Shown: positions 1 through 6,082, numbered from the stretch's first letter. The stretch is DNA of 12,064 nt from JAGLSB01 sp023135955 (GCA_030673645.1 DAOVIO010000128.1:1-12064), one strand, 5' to 3'. A program made the numbers and translations. The notes: a model not told the origin generated them from the sequence alone.

Positions 1-1
1 T

Positions 2-1249
2 GAGCAGGAAGCTCAGCGTCAAAAGAATGGCATAGAACTTATTGCATCAGAAAACTTTGTAAGTGAGCAGGTTATGGAGGCAATGGGCTCTTGTCTTACT
101 AATAAATATGCCGAGGGTTATCCAGGAAAAAGGTATTATGGCGGATGCGAAGTAGTGGATTTATCTGAACAGCTTGCCATCGATCGTTTATGTGAATTAT
201 ACAATGCTGAATATGCAAATGTTCAACCCCATTCAGGAGCCCAGGCCAATATGGCTGTTTTTTTAGCGGTCTTGAATCATGGGGATACATTTATGGGTCT
301 GGATCTTTCGCATGGTGGACACCTTTCACATGGTTCACCCGTAAATAGTTCGGGGATTTTATATAATGCAATTTCTTACGGACTCGATGAAGCAAGCGGA
401 AGGATAGATTATGATAAAATGGAAGAGATAGCGTTGGAGAGAAAGCCAAAACTAATTGTTGGTGGCGCATCTGCTTATTCCAGAGAGTGGGATTATGCAA
501 GAATGCGTACTATAGCCGATAAAATTGGGGCTCTTTTTATGGTGGATATGGCTCATCCAGCAGGACTAATAGCTGCAGGATTGCTTGAAAATCCATTAAA
601 ACATGCACATATTGTTACTTCTACTACTCATAAAACACTGAGAGGACCACGGGGTGGTATTATCCTTATGGGTAAAGATTTTAATAATCCATTTGGGATT
701 ACTACAAAAAAAGGGGTTGTAAGAAAAATGTCTGGTTTGCTAAATTCTGCAGTATTTCCAGGAATACAAGGTGGACCGCTTGAGCATGTTATCGCATCAA
801 AGGCCGTTGCTTTTGGAGAGGCATTAACACCAGAGTTTAAGGTTTATCAGGAACAAGTGAAATTAAATGCCAGTGTAATGGCTGACAGTTTTACATCACT
901 TGGATATAAAGTTGTGTCGGGTGGTACAGATAATCATTCAATGCTGATTGATTTACGGACTAAAGTTCCTGAAGTAACTGGTAAAGTAGTTGAGAATACA
1001 CTTGTTCTTGCCGACATTACGGTGAATAAAAACATGGTTCCTTTCGATAGCAGATCTCCATTTCAGACATCAGGAATCAGAGTTGGAACCCCGGCAATTA
1101 CGACCCGAGGAGTAAAGGAAGATCTTATACCCGAGATAGTTGGCTTGATGGATAAAATTATAATTGATATTGAAAATCCTGATGTGATTCCATCTGTCAG
1201 AAAGAAAGTTAATGATATGATGGGCGGATTTCCAATGTTTGCCGGATAG
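2..1249 (+). CDS. glyA: Serine hydroxymethyltransferase (5' end outside window)
   Basis: PLP enzyme that interconverts serine and glycine with transfer of the one-carbon unit to tetrahydrofolate, in the cytoplasm. The reading frame is open from base 2, and the first visible residues, EQEAQRQKNGIELIASENF, match the usual N-terminal region, so only about a dozen residues should be missing; the ATG at 74 is internal. Family landmarks are all present: NKYAEGYPGKRYYGG, the QPHSGAQAN substrate loop, LSHGGHLSHGSPVN, VDMAHPAGL, and the PLP lysine in STTHKTLRGPRGG (lysine codon at 632-634). The C-terminal SGIRVGTPAITTRG motif is also intact. 415 codons are visible, consistent with the usual length of roughly 425 residues. 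The stop is 2 nt before the next start, so the two genes are probably cotranscribed. Confidence 0.97.
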   Translation, partial: EQEAQRQKNGIELIASENFVSEQVMEAMGSCLTNKYAEGYPGKRYYGGCEVVDLSEQLAIDRLCELYNAEYANVQPHSGAQANMAVFLAVLNHGDTFMGLDLSHGGHLSHGSPVNSSGILYNAISYGLDEASGRIDYDKMEEIALERKPKLIVGGASAYSREWDYARMRTIADKIGALFMVDMAHPAGLIAAGLLENPLKHAHIVTSTTHKTLRGPRGGIILMGKDFNNPFGITTKKGVVRKMSGLLNSAVFPGIQGGPLEHVIASKAVAFGEALTPEFKVYQEQVKLNASVMADSFTSLGYKVVSGGTDNHSMLIDLRTKVPEVTGKVVENTLVLADITVNKNMVPFDSRSPFQTSGIRVGTPAITTRGVKEDLIPEIVGLMDKIIIDIENPDVIPSVRKKVNDMMGGFPMFAG

Positions 1250-1251
1250 TT

Positions 1252-2001
1252 ATGGAGTGGTTTCATTATGCTTTAATTGTTCTGGCCGGATTTTTTGCCG
1301 GATTTATAAATACCCTTGCCGGAAGCGGATCCTTAATTACACTTCCTTTGCTTATAGCTATGGGATTACCTGCGAATGTGGCTAATGGAACTAATAGAGT
1401 CGCAATTCTTCTTCAGAATATTGTTGGAGTATCAAGTTTTAAAAGGCAAAAAGTCCTGGAATTTAAGTCCTCTATAAATTTAGTTATTCCTGCCGTTATT
1501 GGATCGGTTATAGGTGCTATTCTGGCTGTAGATATCAACGAAGATATAATGAAGAAGTCCATTGGTGGCTTATTGATCTTCATGTTCTTTTTTATATTAC
1601 TAAAGCCTTCAAAATGGTTACAAGATCAACAGGTAAAGGCTCCGTTACCATACTGGGCCAGGGCAATTGTCTTTTTTCTTATTGGCTTGTATGGAGGATT
1701 TATTCAGGCAGGAGTAGGATTTTTCCTTCTTTCAGGACTTGTGCTTGGGGCGGGTTATGATCTGGTAAAAGGTAATGCTGTAAAGGTTTTTATAATTTTA
1801 ATATACACAGCCTTTGCTTTAGTAGTATTCATAATTAATGATCAGGTAAATTTTAAGTTTGGATTAATCCTGGCTGTAGGTAATATGATGGGCGCTTTTG
1901 TTGGGGCAAGATTTGCCGTAAAATGGGGTCCGAAATTCGTGAGGTATTTGTTGTTGATTACTATTATTGTGGCGGCAGTGAAAATGTTGGGATTGGTGTG
2001 A
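1252..2001 (+). CDS. TauE/SafE (TSUP) family membrane transporter
   Basis: A 249-residue, very hydrophobic protein of the TauE/SafE family (TSUP, PF01925), whose characterised members export sulfite, sulfoacetate or related organic anions across the inner membrane. It shows the family's internal duplication: a first half with GFFAGFINTLAGSGSLITLP (about residues 13-32) and ANVANGTNRVAIL (41-53), and a second half with GLYGGFIQAGVGFFLLSGL (145-163) followed by NAVKVFIIL (175-183). About eight membrane segments are expected. Length is normal for the family. The start lies 2 nt after the glyA stop, so translation is probably coupled. The substrate cannot be read from the sequence; pairing with glyA does not identify it. 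The stop codon lies inside the first unit of a GT-rich octamer tract. Confidence 0.9.
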   Translation: MEWFHYALIVLAGFFAGFINTLAGSGSLITLPLLIAMGLPANVANGTNRVAILLQNIVGVSSFKRQKVLEFKSSINLVIPAVIGSVIGAILAVDINEDIMKKSIGGLLIFMFFFILLKPSKWLQDQQVKAPLPYWARAIVFFLIGLYGGFIQAGVGFFLLSGLVLGAGYDLVKGNAVKVFIILIYTAFALVVFIINDQVNFKFGLILAVGNMMGAFVGARFAVKWGPKFVRYLLLITIIVAAVKMLGLV

Positions 2002-2029
2002 TAATGTGGTGATGTGGTGGTGTAGTTCT
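1998..2029 (+). repeat. GT-rich 8-bp tandem tract at the end of the TSUP gene
   Basis: Four degenerate octamers in a row: GTGATAAT, GTGGTGAT, GTGGTGGT, GTAGTTCT. The first overlaps the stop codon of the TSUP gene. Immediately after, at 2030-2041, comes CGATAGCAATCG, an imperfect copy of the palindrome seen at 5167-5182. Confidence 0.6.
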
Positions 2030-2110
2030 CGATAGCAATCGGAATGTGAAGTTTTTTCCAGAACAAATTTCAATATAAAAATCTGAAACTGCTTATAATC
2101 AGTATAATAA

Positions 2111-2246
2111 CGCCTTGTTGAGGGTGAAGACGAGATTGCTTCAGTCGTTCTCGTTCCTCGGGTTCCTTTGTAATGACACGCCTTGCTGAGGGTGAGGAGG
2201 AGATTGCTTCAGTCGCCCTCGTTCCTCGGGCTCCATCGCAAGGACG
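2111..2246. repeat. Two tandem 68-bp repeats of a dispersed intergenic family
   Basis: Copy A (2111-2178) and copy B (2179-2246) abut and have equal length; by eye they differ at 11 of 68 positions. Both contain the core GAGATTGCTTCAGTCG followed by CTCGTTCCTCGGG, and both start with CGCCTTG. Read on the opposite strand they resemble the common bacterial intergenic repeat of the type GTCATTGCGAGG...GAAGCAATCTC. Fragments of the same family occur at 2335-2367 and 3276-3328 in the opposite orientation. Confidence 0.85.
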
Positions 2247-2264
2247 TGGCTTTGGCAGCGCGAA

Positions 2265-2309
2265 GGGATAAAAAAAGTTGGCGGCTTTGCCGCCAACTTT
2301 TTTTATCCC
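2265..2309. terminator. Perfect 21-bp hairpin, probable bidirectional terminator
   Basis: The arms 2265-2285 and 2289-2309 are perfectly complementary around a TTT loop. The GC-rich top (GTTGGCGGC/GCCGCCAAC) is flanked by seven A and seven T, so either strand gives a stem followed by a U-run. It could end plus-strand readthrough from glyA and the TSUP gene, although it is about 260 bp past their stop, and minus-strand readthrough from the HEPN/nucleotidyltransferase pair. Confidence 0.75.
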
Positions 2310-2334
2310 CCTACCCACGAGTAGGCTCCGTTTT

Positions 2335-2367
2335 TGCGAGCTGACGAAGGAGGCGAAGCAATCCCGT
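2335..2367. repeat. Repeat-family fragment, left of the HEPN/MNT module
   Basis: Contains TGCGAGCTGACGAAGG followed by GCGAAGCAATC, the GAAGCAATC core of the 68-bp family but inverted relative to copies A and B and in the same orientation as the copy at 3276-3328. A TTTATCCCC string lies about 50 bp upstream of its core, and a similar string precedes the copy at 3276-3328. Confidence 0.6.
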
Positions 2368-2468
2368 ATCTGTTGCAGTTGCTGGATTCATTAACAATAA
2401 GGACACAGACCAAGTAGACGAAGCCAATTTTGTCCAAACCATCAATAAGGCAAGATCATTAATAAGGC

Positions 2469-2783
2469 TTATGCCTTAATCTCCACTCCGGTCTTTTGTA
2501 TCTCAACAACAAATTGGTTTCCGGAATAAAAATCATCATGTGAAATCGGATGTGGTTCAATCCTTGAATCAATTTGAGAAGCCAGTAACATTAATTGGAT
2601 CTGAATATCAAACCGCTTTGAATCATCTAAATTACTGAATATTAAAGCCAAATCTATATCGCTTTCCTGGTTTGATTTACCCTTAGCAAATGAACCAAAC
2701 AAATATGCACTTTCAATATCACTATACTTTTCCCGGATAAGTTTAATATAGTTTGCTATTGTATTATTAATCTTTTTATCCAT
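2469..2783 (-). CDS. Minimal nucleotidyltransferase (MNT) domain protein
   Basis: A 104-residue protein made of one minimal nucleotidyltransferase domain. The signature is clear: YLFGSFAKG (28-35) with the Gly-Ser pair, then SDIDL with the two metal-binding aspartates D42 and D44; the third acidic position is probably E76 in RIEPHPI. Families of this kind are partners of HEPN proteins in toxin-antitoxin-like pairs; in the characterised MntA-HepT system the nucleotidyltransferase inactivates the HEPN toxin by adding AMP. Here it lies downstream of a HEPN gene and overlaps it by 28 nt, the usual two-gene arrangement. The length is complete for the family and all catalytic positions look intact, so the protein should be functional even though its partner gene is damaged. 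Whether it is an antitoxin here is inference. Confidence 0.88.
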   Translation of the reverse strand: MDKKINNTIANYIKLIREKYSDIESAYLFGSFAKGKSNQESDIDLALIFSNLDDSKRFDIQIQLMLLASQIDSRIEPHPISHDDFYSGNQFVVEIQKTGVEIKA

Positions 2784-3088
2784 AATCTTAATTCTTTAAT
2801 TTTCTCAATCCATTCTGCTGTGAAATCCGGAGTACAACGTTTTTTAAAACTCATTTTATAATCGTCATACCTAACATTAATATTAAAAGCTGTAATTGTA
2901 ATAAGTTTTTCCCTTTTATCATAACTTAACTTCATACCTGACTTTTCAGCTAATCTAAACAAATTGTGAATTAATGGAGGATGTTCATTTTTTTCTTTAA
3001 TAAAGTATGCTTTTAATAATTTTTCAATCATTAAATGACCAATAAATAGAGACCAGTTATATCTTTTCGACTCATACATTGCGATCAT
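2756..3088 (-). CDS. HEPN domain protein, shortened at the N-terminus by an upstream in-frame stop
   Basis: Open from an ATG at 3088, this encodes 110 residues of a HEPN domain of the COG2250 kind, with HLMIEKLLKAYFI (18-30), HNLFRLAEKSG (41-51) and a NVRYDD segment after the third helix. The family's usual first helix (YWIxxSxxDxxT) is encoded just upstream but is separated from its natural start by a TAA at 3131-3133. The ATG at 3088 is therefore probably an internal methionine, and the product, if made, would lack the first helix. I see no R-X4-6-H motif of the RNase-type HEPN toxins: the nearest pair, R9 and H18, is too far apart. It overlaps the nucleotidyltransferase gene by 28 nt. It may be a pseudogene, a shortened functional protein, or a sequencing error. 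Confidence 0.75.
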   Translation of the reverse strand: MIAMYESKRYNWSLFIGHLMIEKLLKAYFIKEKNEHPPLIHNLFRLAEKSGMKLSYDKREKLITITAFNINVRYDDYKMSFKKRCTPDFTAEWIEKIKELRLWIKRLIIQ

Positions 3089-3163
3089 GGTATCAAAATC
3101 ATCATCTGAACCATCAATCCAGTAATTTATTTACTTATCCTTATCAAATTTATTATTGTCCAT
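3089..3163 (-). pseudogene. Original 5' part of the HEPN gene, interrupted by TAA
   Basis: On the minus strand an ATG at 3163-3161 opens with MDNNKFDKDK, reaches TAA at 3133-3131, and then continues in the same frame with INYWIDGSDDDFDT directly into the HEPN protein at 3088. The residues after the stop are a standard HEPN first helix. From 3163 the gene would have 135 codons before its normal stop, the usual length for this family. One nonsense change, or insertion of a single TAA codon, explains the break; no frameshift is needed. Confidence 0.75.
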
Positions 3164-3168
3164 ATATC

Positions 3169-3176
3169 CAAAGATA
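3169..3176 (-). promoter_or_regulatory. Candidate -7 box for the HEPN/MNT pair
   Basis: TATCTTTG on the minus strand fits the Bacteroidota TAnnTTTG consensus. It ends 5 nt before the upstream ATG at 3163, so a transcript from it would have almost no leader. No good TTG was seen in the -33 position. Confidence 0.35.
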
Positions 3177-3275
3177 CATAAAAGTCTTAAATTATCTGGT
3201 GATGAACTATAAGATAATTGTCAGGCTATAATCAATTATTTCCTAAACTTATTTATCCCCCCCGCTCTATCAAAA

Positions 3276-3328
3276 CGACGTAATACGAGGAAGCCCGAAG
3301 TACGAAGGCGACTGAAGCAATCTCGTCT
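3276..3328. repeat. Repeat-family copy, right of the HEPN/MNT module
   Basis: Contains TAATACGAGG, CCCGAAGTACGAAGG and CGACTGAAGCAATCTCGTCT. The last 20 bases (3309-3328) are an exact inverted match to 2128-2147 in copy A. It has the same orientation as the fragment at 2335-2367, so the HEPN/MNT module lies between two direct copies. The rest of 3164-3377 shows nothing recognisable. Confidence 0.75.
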
Positions 3329-3377
3329 ATATCGAAAGGAGTTAACTATAAATTGTCACTACTCCAGCACACCGTCC

Positions 3378-4286
3378 TTACGGTTCAATAATATACTTTA
3401 TCCACCCCCTTTGCCGGTAGAGCTCCGATTTTGTGAATTTTGCACTACGGGCTGCTTTTAATACAGCCTCATCGATGCAATCAACCTGGAAAGTACTGTC
3501 TTCAATTCTTGCACTTACAACATTCCCTTCACTATCAACATCTATCTGTACCTGTATAATAATTTTACTTGTAACCGTACAAGCTGCTACATTGGGTGTT
3601 GGAAGACTGCCTCTAACCTTTCTTGTTCCGAGTCCGTATGAGATTCCATCTCCTAATCCACCTCCATCGCCATAATTATCGGCACCAGGTTGACCGGTTA
3701 GGCTACCTTGATTTCCATCTCCCTCTGTAATTCCTTCGGAACCATTTTCAGAACCGACTCCCTTATTTCCACCAAATGCACTTTCTCCTCTTTTTCTTAT
3801 TTCTTCAGCCTGAATACGACGTTCTTCATCAATACGTTCTTTTTCCAGCCTTTCTTGTCTTATTCTCTCCTCTTCAATCTTTTTTTCCTTTTCTATTCTG
3901 TCTTCCACTATCTCTCTTTCCTTTTCAATTTCCTGCTGTCTGATTTCTTCCAGACTGGGTTTATTTTCTTTTACCGGCGATTCTTCATAATCCTGAACTA
4001 CCTCAACCGGATCTTCAACAACCGGTTGGCTAACGACCGGTACTTCAGTTGGTTCTTCTACTGTTTCTTCAACAGCCTCTTCTGTAATTGCTTCTCCAGC
4101 TTGTAAATCATCACCGGCAGGCTCAACCGAACCATAACCGGTATCATCAATTCCAAAATTTACAAGAATACCTTCTTCGTCAGGTGGCGGATCAGGAAAA
4201 CTAAATCCGAAGAATATTAGTAAGAAGGCGATAATTAAATGAAATATCGTCGTTCCTATTAGTCCGTTCCTGTTGAGCTTAGCCAT
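3378..4286 (-). CDS. tonB: TonB-family energy transducer
   Basis: Periplasm-spanning protein that should pass energy from the ExbB/ExbD proton channel to outer-membrane TonB-dependent receptors. It has 302 residues. A short cytoplasmic start is followed by one membrane anchor (about 9-30) that carries a histidine, H16, like the functional histidine of the E. coli TonB anchor. Next come PDPPPDEEG, an acidic Val/Pro/Glu stretch (55-110), a highly charged Glu/Lys/Arg segment that should form a long helix or coiled coil (about 112-168), and a Gly-rich linker (172-220). The C-terminal domain (224-302) has IIIQVQIDVDSEGNV and ends WIKYIIEP. Two cysteines, C236 and C270, could form a disulfide. The start is 2 nt after the stop of the upstream exbD, so it is the last gene of that operon. 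TolA-like function is a possible alternative, but the C-terminal domain favours TonB. Confidence 0.88.
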   Translation of the reverse strand: MAKLNRNGLIGTTIFHLIIAFLLIFFGFSFPDPPPDEEGILVNFGIDDTGYGSVEPAGDDLQAGEAITEEAVEETVEEPTEVPVVSQPVVEDPVEVVQDYEESPVKENKPSLEEIRQQEIEKEREIVEDRIEKEKKIEEERIRQERLEKERIDEERRIQAEEIRKRGESAFGGNKGVGSENGSEGITEGDGNQGSLTGQPGADNYGDGGGLGDGISYGLGTRKVRGSLPTPNVAACTVTSKIIIQVQIDVDSEGNVVSARIEDSTFQVDCIDEAVLKAARSAKFTKSELYRQRGWIKYIIEP

Positions 4287-4288
4287 GA

Positions 4289-4684
4289 TTACATTGGTCG
4301 TGTACCAAGAATTACTCTTAACTTATTTCTCTTTGCGATATCGATGAATTGCATCACCTGATCCCATGCCAGGTTTTCGTCAGCATTCAATCTTACAGTA
4401 GGATTATCTGTTTTCCCAGCCAGAAGTTGGATGAGTTTTGATTCAAGTAAATCGTAATTAATTTCCTCACCTTCAATAAAATATTTTAAATCCTTAGATA
4501 TTGTGACACTAAGCTCTGGTGAGGCAACAGTCTGATTATTACTCATTGGTAATTCAACCTCTTGCAGTCCGGGTGTAATTAGTGTAGAAACAATCATAAA
4601 AAAGATCAATAATAGAAAAACTATGTCCGACATTCCAGACATAGAGAAATTGATATTTCTTTTATTCCTGCTTTTAATTGCCAT
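4289..4684 (-). CDS. exbD: ExbD/TolR family biopolymer transport protein (second copy)
   Basis: Inner-membrane partner of ExbB in the proton-driven motor that energises TonB. The 131 residues have the standard plan: basic N-terminus (KSRNKRN), the SMSGMSDIVFLLLIFFMIVSTL membrane helix with the essential aspartate D20, and a periplasmic domain ending in RVILGTRPM. Its start overlaps the stop of the preceding exbD by one base (TGATG), so translation is probably coupled, and tonB starts 2 nt after it. Sequence similarity to the first ExbD is high in the helix but low in the periplasmic part, so the two copies are old paralogues that may make a mixed complex. Two exbD genes in a row are common in Bacteroidota. 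Confidence 0.93.
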   Translation of the reverse strand: MAIKSRNKRNINFSMSGMSDIVFLLLIFFMIVSTLITPGLQEVELPMSNNQTVASPELSVTISKDLKYFIEGEEINYDLLESKLIQLLAGKTDNPTVRLNADENLAWDQVMQFIDIAKRNKLRVILGTRPM

Positions 4685-5082
4685 CAGGATTTCTCTTTTA
4701 GAACAACTTTAATATTATTCTTTGCAGCTATATTCATAACATTTACAGTTTCTCTAACTGTAGCCTTTCCTTCAATAATAAAAGTAACAGTAGGATCTTC
4801 CTGTCCCACAAGTTTATTGATAAGTAAGACTTCAAGATTCTCAAATGCAATAATCCTGCCATCTAAGGAAACTTTACCATCCGATTTTAATTCGATTATT
4901 GGGATATGACGTATTGTAATTGCGGTTTGTCCCTGTTGTGGAAAAAGAAGTTTTAAAGCATTTGGAGCAATCAGGGTAGATGTAAGCATAAAGAATATCA
5001 GTAACAGAAAGACAATGTCTGACATCCCCGACATACTATAATTTACACTTACCTTATGTTTTGATCTGATTCTCATAAACAC
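4684..5082 (-). CDS. exbD: ExbD/TolR family biopolymer transport protein (first copy)
   Basis: Second ExbD-type subunit of the same motor, 132 residues. It has a basic N-terminus (RIRSKHK), the NYSMSGMSDIVFLLLIFFML helix with the proton-path aspartate D22, and a periplasmic domain with TVTFIIEGKATVRETVNVMNIA. The reading frame is complete, from the ATG at 5082; a second ATG two codons later (MFM) is an alternative start. It is separated from exbB by 223 bp of repeats, a wide gap for such an operon, while its 3' end overlaps the next exbD by one base. Either exbB and exbD are still cotranscribed through the repeats, or the exbD-exbD-tonB part has its own promoter; I could not identify one. Confidence 0.93.
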   Translation of the reverse strand: MFMRIRSKHKVSVNYSMSGMSDIVFLLLIFFMLTSTLIAPNALKLLFPQQGQTAITIRHIPIIELKSDGKVSLDGRIIAFENLEVLLINKLVGQEDPTVTFIIEGKATVRETVNVMNIAAKNNIKVVLKEKS

Positions 5083-5101
5083 TATTCTTGATACTTTCTA
5101 C

Positions 5102-5149
5102 TTCATTCACTTCTCACTTCCTCACTTCCTCACTTCATCACATCCTCAC
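5102..5149 (-). repeat. GTGAGGAA octamer tract between exbB and exbD
   Basis: On the minus (coding) strand this reads as degenerate units of GTGAGGAA. Two units are exact (plus-strand 5118-5125 and 5126-5133); neighbours at 5134-5141 and 5142-5149 differ by one or two bases, and two outer units have 7 and 9 bp. It lacks a start codon in a useful place and does not look coding. Confidence 0.7.
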
Positions 5150-5166
5150 CTCTTCTACCCCCCTCT

Positions 5167-5182
5167 TCCGATAGCTATCGGA
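5167..5182. repeat. Perfect 16-bp palindrome TCCGATAGCTATCGGA
   Basis: The sequence equals its own reverse complement. A looser version, CGATAGCAATCG, occurs at 2030-2041, also next to an octamer tract. Next to it at 5184-5203 is a CCCCCTAAAGGGTGG element that can form a small stem. It could be a mobile-repeat remnant or a protein-binding site; the sequence alone does not decide. Confidence 0.6.
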
Positions 5183-5230
5183 ACCCCCTAAAGGGTGGAG
5201 GTTGGATAGTCGCTTATTCCAAAGATTCAA

Positions 5231-5286
5231 TTCTTAACTGCATAACTGCATAACTTCTTAGCTTCATAACTCCATAACTCCATAAC
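5231..5286 (-). repeat. GTTATGNA octamer array between exbB and exbD
   Basis: Seven consecutive 8-bp units. On the minus strand the pattern is GTTATGGA twice, GTTATGAA, GCTAAGAA, GTTATGCA twice, GTTAAGAA. Identical units come in pairs, as expected from slippage or local duplication. The array begins about 20 bp after the exbB stop codon. Confidence 0.8.
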
Positions 5287-5305
5287 CTCTTCCCCTCTTT
5301 CCTTC

Positions 5306-5992
5306 CTACACCGATTCATTAAGAAGATCCATAAATTCCGTAGTACTGGCTTCGAGGTTGTTTACTACTTTCTCCACTTTAGCTACAAGAGTATTGTAGG
5401 CAAAATAGGCAATAATACCTACAATTAGTCCGGCAACTGTAGTAATGAGTGCTGTATATATACCCTGAGAAAGTTGAGAGACATCAATATTATTTCCTGA
5501 AGTAGACATCTCCATAAAAGCCTGAACCATGCCGATTACTGTTCCAAGAAAACCAATCATTGGAGCCCCACCTGAAACTGTTGCAAGGGTTGGAAGTCCT
5601 TTCTCTAATTTATATACCTCTAATCTCCCTACATTTTCTATAGCGGCTGTAACATCTGGTAGAGGACGTCCCAATCGATCAACTCCCTTTTCAATCATTC
5701 GAGCAACAGGATTATTTGTAGAAAGGCATAATGACTTTGCTGCATCAATTTTTTCGTCCATTATATAATCTCTGATGCGGTTCATAAAGTTCATGTCGAT
5801 ATTCTGCGCTTTTTTAATAGCGAAATATCTTTCAAAAAATATGTAAACAGCTACTATTGAGAGAATAATAATTGGAAGCATAACCCAACCGCCCTTCATG
5901 GCCAGAGTCAGAAATGTTTCTTCACTTGTTCCTGTTGATGCTAAATCTGTGGTCTCGGAAGTGATGACCTGTAAAATCGTTAAAATATTCAT
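5306..5992 (-). CDS. exbB: ExbB/TolQ/MotA family proton channel
   Basis: Channel subunit of the TonB-energising motor in the inner membrane. The 228 residues show an N-terminal segment, a first membrane helix (about 35-55), a cytoplasmic domain, and two further helices (about 138-160 and 176-200). The conserved APMIGFLGTVIGM motif carries T151, and the last helix GIYTALITTVAGLIVGI carries the polar threonines (T180, T184, T185) that line the proton path in ExbB. The plus-strand hairpin at 6026-6062 lies about 34 bp upstream of its ATG. A weak -7 candidate, TATTTTCG (6011-6018), lies about 20 bp upstream. It is the first gene of the set continuing with exbD, exbD and tonB. TolQ is an alternative name, but with tonB last in the set ExbB is more likely. 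Confidence 0.93.
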   Translation of the reverse strand: MNILTILQVITSETTDLASTGTSEETFLTLAMKGGWVMLPIIILSIVAVYIFFERYFAIKKAQNIDMNFMNRIRDYIMDEKIDAAKSLCLSTNNPVARMIEKGVDRLGRPLPDVTAAIENVGRLEVYKLEKGLPTLATVSGGAPMIGFLGTVIGMVQAFMEMSTSGNNIDVSQLSQGIYTALITTVAGLIVGIIAYFAYNTLVAKVEKVVNNLEASTTEFMDLLNESV

Positions 5993-6019
5993 TGTTACTG
6001 CAATTTTGAGCGAAAATAT

Positions 6020-6062
6020 AAAAAAATAACGGGATATAAAATTATGTAGTATATCCCGTTAT
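6020..6062 (-). terminator. Rho-independent terminator after nhaD
   Basis: Arms 6026-6038 and 6050-6062 (ATAACGGGATATA and its exact complement) make a 13-bp stem with an 11-nt loop. On the minus strand it is followed by a run of T (6020-6026 complement) and more T-rich DNA, so it should end transcription arriving from nhaD before exbB. Confidence 0.75.
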
Positions 6063-6082
6063 AAAAAGTTAATAACAAACCA

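Larger units (their letters stand above)
2002..2468. other. 467-bp gene-free, repeat-filled region
   Basis: No convincing gene is present. Apart from the octamer tract at its left edge, it holds two tandem 68-bp repeats (2111-2246), a perfect hairpin (2265-2309) and a repeat fragment in the opposite orientation (2335-2367). The remaining sequence, about 2045-2110 and 2368-2460, shows nothing recognisable. At 2463-2478 there is a short TAAGGC/GCCTTA inverted repeat spanning the stop of the minus-strand nucleotidyltransferase gene; without a T-run it is a poor terminator. Confidence 0.75.

Noticed and set aside
1842..2073. Two minus-strand frames over the 3' end of the TSUP gene
   Set aside because: Opposite-strand shadows of a clear membrane protein gene and of the GT-rich octamer tract; no motif.
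2070..2318. 82-codon open frame on the minus strand
   Set aside because: It runs through the two 68-bp repeats and the hairpin; the predicted protein has no recognisable motif and its composition follows the repeat.
2111..3328. HEPN/MNT region as an insertion sequence or composite transposon
   Set aside because: No transposase, no terminal inverted repeats and no visible target-site duplication; only short repeat-family copies flank it.
3708..4106. 132-codon plus-strand frame rich in Phe and Ser
   Set aside because: It is the antisense of the Glu/Lys-rich helix of TonB, which produces Phe/Ser/Leu codons in reverse.
5102..5286. Octamer tracts as a small gene between exbB and exbD
   Set aside because: A period of 8 shifts the reading frame in each unit, and no open frame of useful length with a family match is present.
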